Shown here piece by piece: positions 6,050 to 6,491 of a DNA stretch of 6,491 bases (the first letter of the stretch is position 1; each line of letters opens with the position of its first letter). The stretch lies in NCBI GenBank assembly GCA_964628185.1, contig CAZVLQ010000046.1, forward strand, positions 1-6,491. Direction: 5' to 3'. Source of the DNA: CAZVLQ01 sp964628185 (GTDB taxonomy: Bacteria; Pseudomonadota; Zetaproteobacteria; Mariprofundales; Mariprofundaceae). A model generated the notes under the pieces. The model searched no databases and was not told the DNA's origin. It saw only the letters and a list, made by a program, of their open reading frames with translations. Position numbers and translations under genes: made by a program.

Positions 6050-6482
6050 ATGCTTTGTAGACACCAATATCCTTGTTTATGCGAGGGATAGTTCCGAGTC
6101 TGAAAAGCAGGTCTGTGCCAAACGGTGGTTGACCCGGCTATGGGAACGTGAGGCGGGCCGCATTAGCGCTCAGGTTATGAACGAATATTACGTGACTGTG
6201 ACCTGCAAGCTGAAGCCCGGACTTCCGGTAGAGCAGGCACGGGCGGATTTGCGCGCCCTGGCTGTTTGGCAGCCGCTGGACATTTCAACAACGCTGATTG
6301 AGTCCGCCTGGGATATGCAGGATCAGTATGGTTACACGTGGTGGGATACGCTGGTCATTTCATCGGCGCTTTTTCTTGATTGTGCATACCTGCTGAGTGA
6401 GGACATGCAGCATGAGCAACGAATCGGTGCTCTCAGGATTATCAATCCTTTCATGGTTGATTGCGACGAACTTTTTTGCTGA
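6039..6482 (+). CDS. vapC: PIN-domain ribonuclease toxin, VapC-like
   Basis: The full-length PIN domain of 147 residues should be a magnesium-dependent RNase that blocks translation when freed from its antitoxin; known VapC proteins cut tRNA or rRNA. The conserved acidic set is visible: D8 in FVDTNILVYA, E49 in QVMNEYYV, D103 in YTWWDTLVISSAL, and D122 in LLSEDMQH. D103 sits in the characteristic WWDTL helix. The start, ATG 6039, lies inside the antitoxin gene in another frame and has only a weak ribosome site, which fits translational coupling that keeps toxin below antitoxin. The stop is TGA 6480-6482. The target RNA cannot be told from the sequence. Confidence 0.92.
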   Translation: MNAKCFVDTNILVYARDSSESEKQVCAKRWLTRLWEREAGRISAQVMNEYYVTVTCKLKPGLPVEQARADLRALAVWQPLDISTTLIESAWDMQDQYGYTWWDTLVISSALFLDCAYLLSEDMQHEQRIGALRIINPFMVDCDELFC

Positions 6483-6491
6483 GAACCGGTT

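Overview
The window looks like part of a bacterial chromosome, probably from the Pseudomonadota and perhaps a gammaproteobacterium. That guess rests on moderately high GC, Shine-Dalgarno sites and the style of the encoded proteins; no rRNA or marker gene is present to confirm it. The first 3.7 kb is GC-rich and co-oriented and belongs to a cell-surface polysaccharide locus. The remaining part, from about 4.4 kb on, looks less GC-rich and is an accessory stretch of toxin-antitoxin modules.

Layout from left to right: the 3' part of a four-helix-bundle (23S rRNA intervening-sequence, S23) family gene; a UDP-glucuronate 4-epimerase-type sugar epimerase whose start overlaps its stop; an intergenic inverted repeat built on a 10-bp period; an APS kinase (cysC); a bifunctional mannose-1-phosphate guanylyltransferase/mannose-6-phosphate isomerase (manC); a convergent gene for a small exported protein with internal repeats; a gene-poor stretch with a strong extended -10 promoter; an MntA-HepT toxin-antitoxin pair; a broken ribbon-helix-helix (RHH) antitoxin relic; and an intact RHH antitoxin with a VapC-like PIN toxin, driven by a near-consensus promoter that predicts a leaderless mRNA.

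The feature that ties the window together is a family of five interspersed 7-bp-periodic elements, at about 356-390, 2695-2834, 3686-3846, 4287-4408 and 5668-5775. All lie in the same orientation. The four longer ones share a fixed order of heptamer subtypes: xxCAGxx units, then a short centre leading to AACTGCC, then xACTGCC units, then ACTTTC and a pyrimidine-rich end, with CTCAGTC units in two of them. The two halves are roughly reverse-complementary on the 7-bp lattice, so each element is a large imperfect palindrome.

These elements meet genes at their edges and inside them. One supplies the N-terminal residues of the epimerase, one is inserted in frame in the middle of ManC, one replaces the C-terminal tail of ManC and supplies its stop, and one supplies the stop of the RHH relic. 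They also sit at the boundaries between gene modules. Functionally, the epimerase (UDP-galacturonate), ManC (GDP-mannose) and CysC (PAPS) would supply activated precursors for a possibly sulfated surface glycan. The toxin-antitoxin genes form a separate accessory island.
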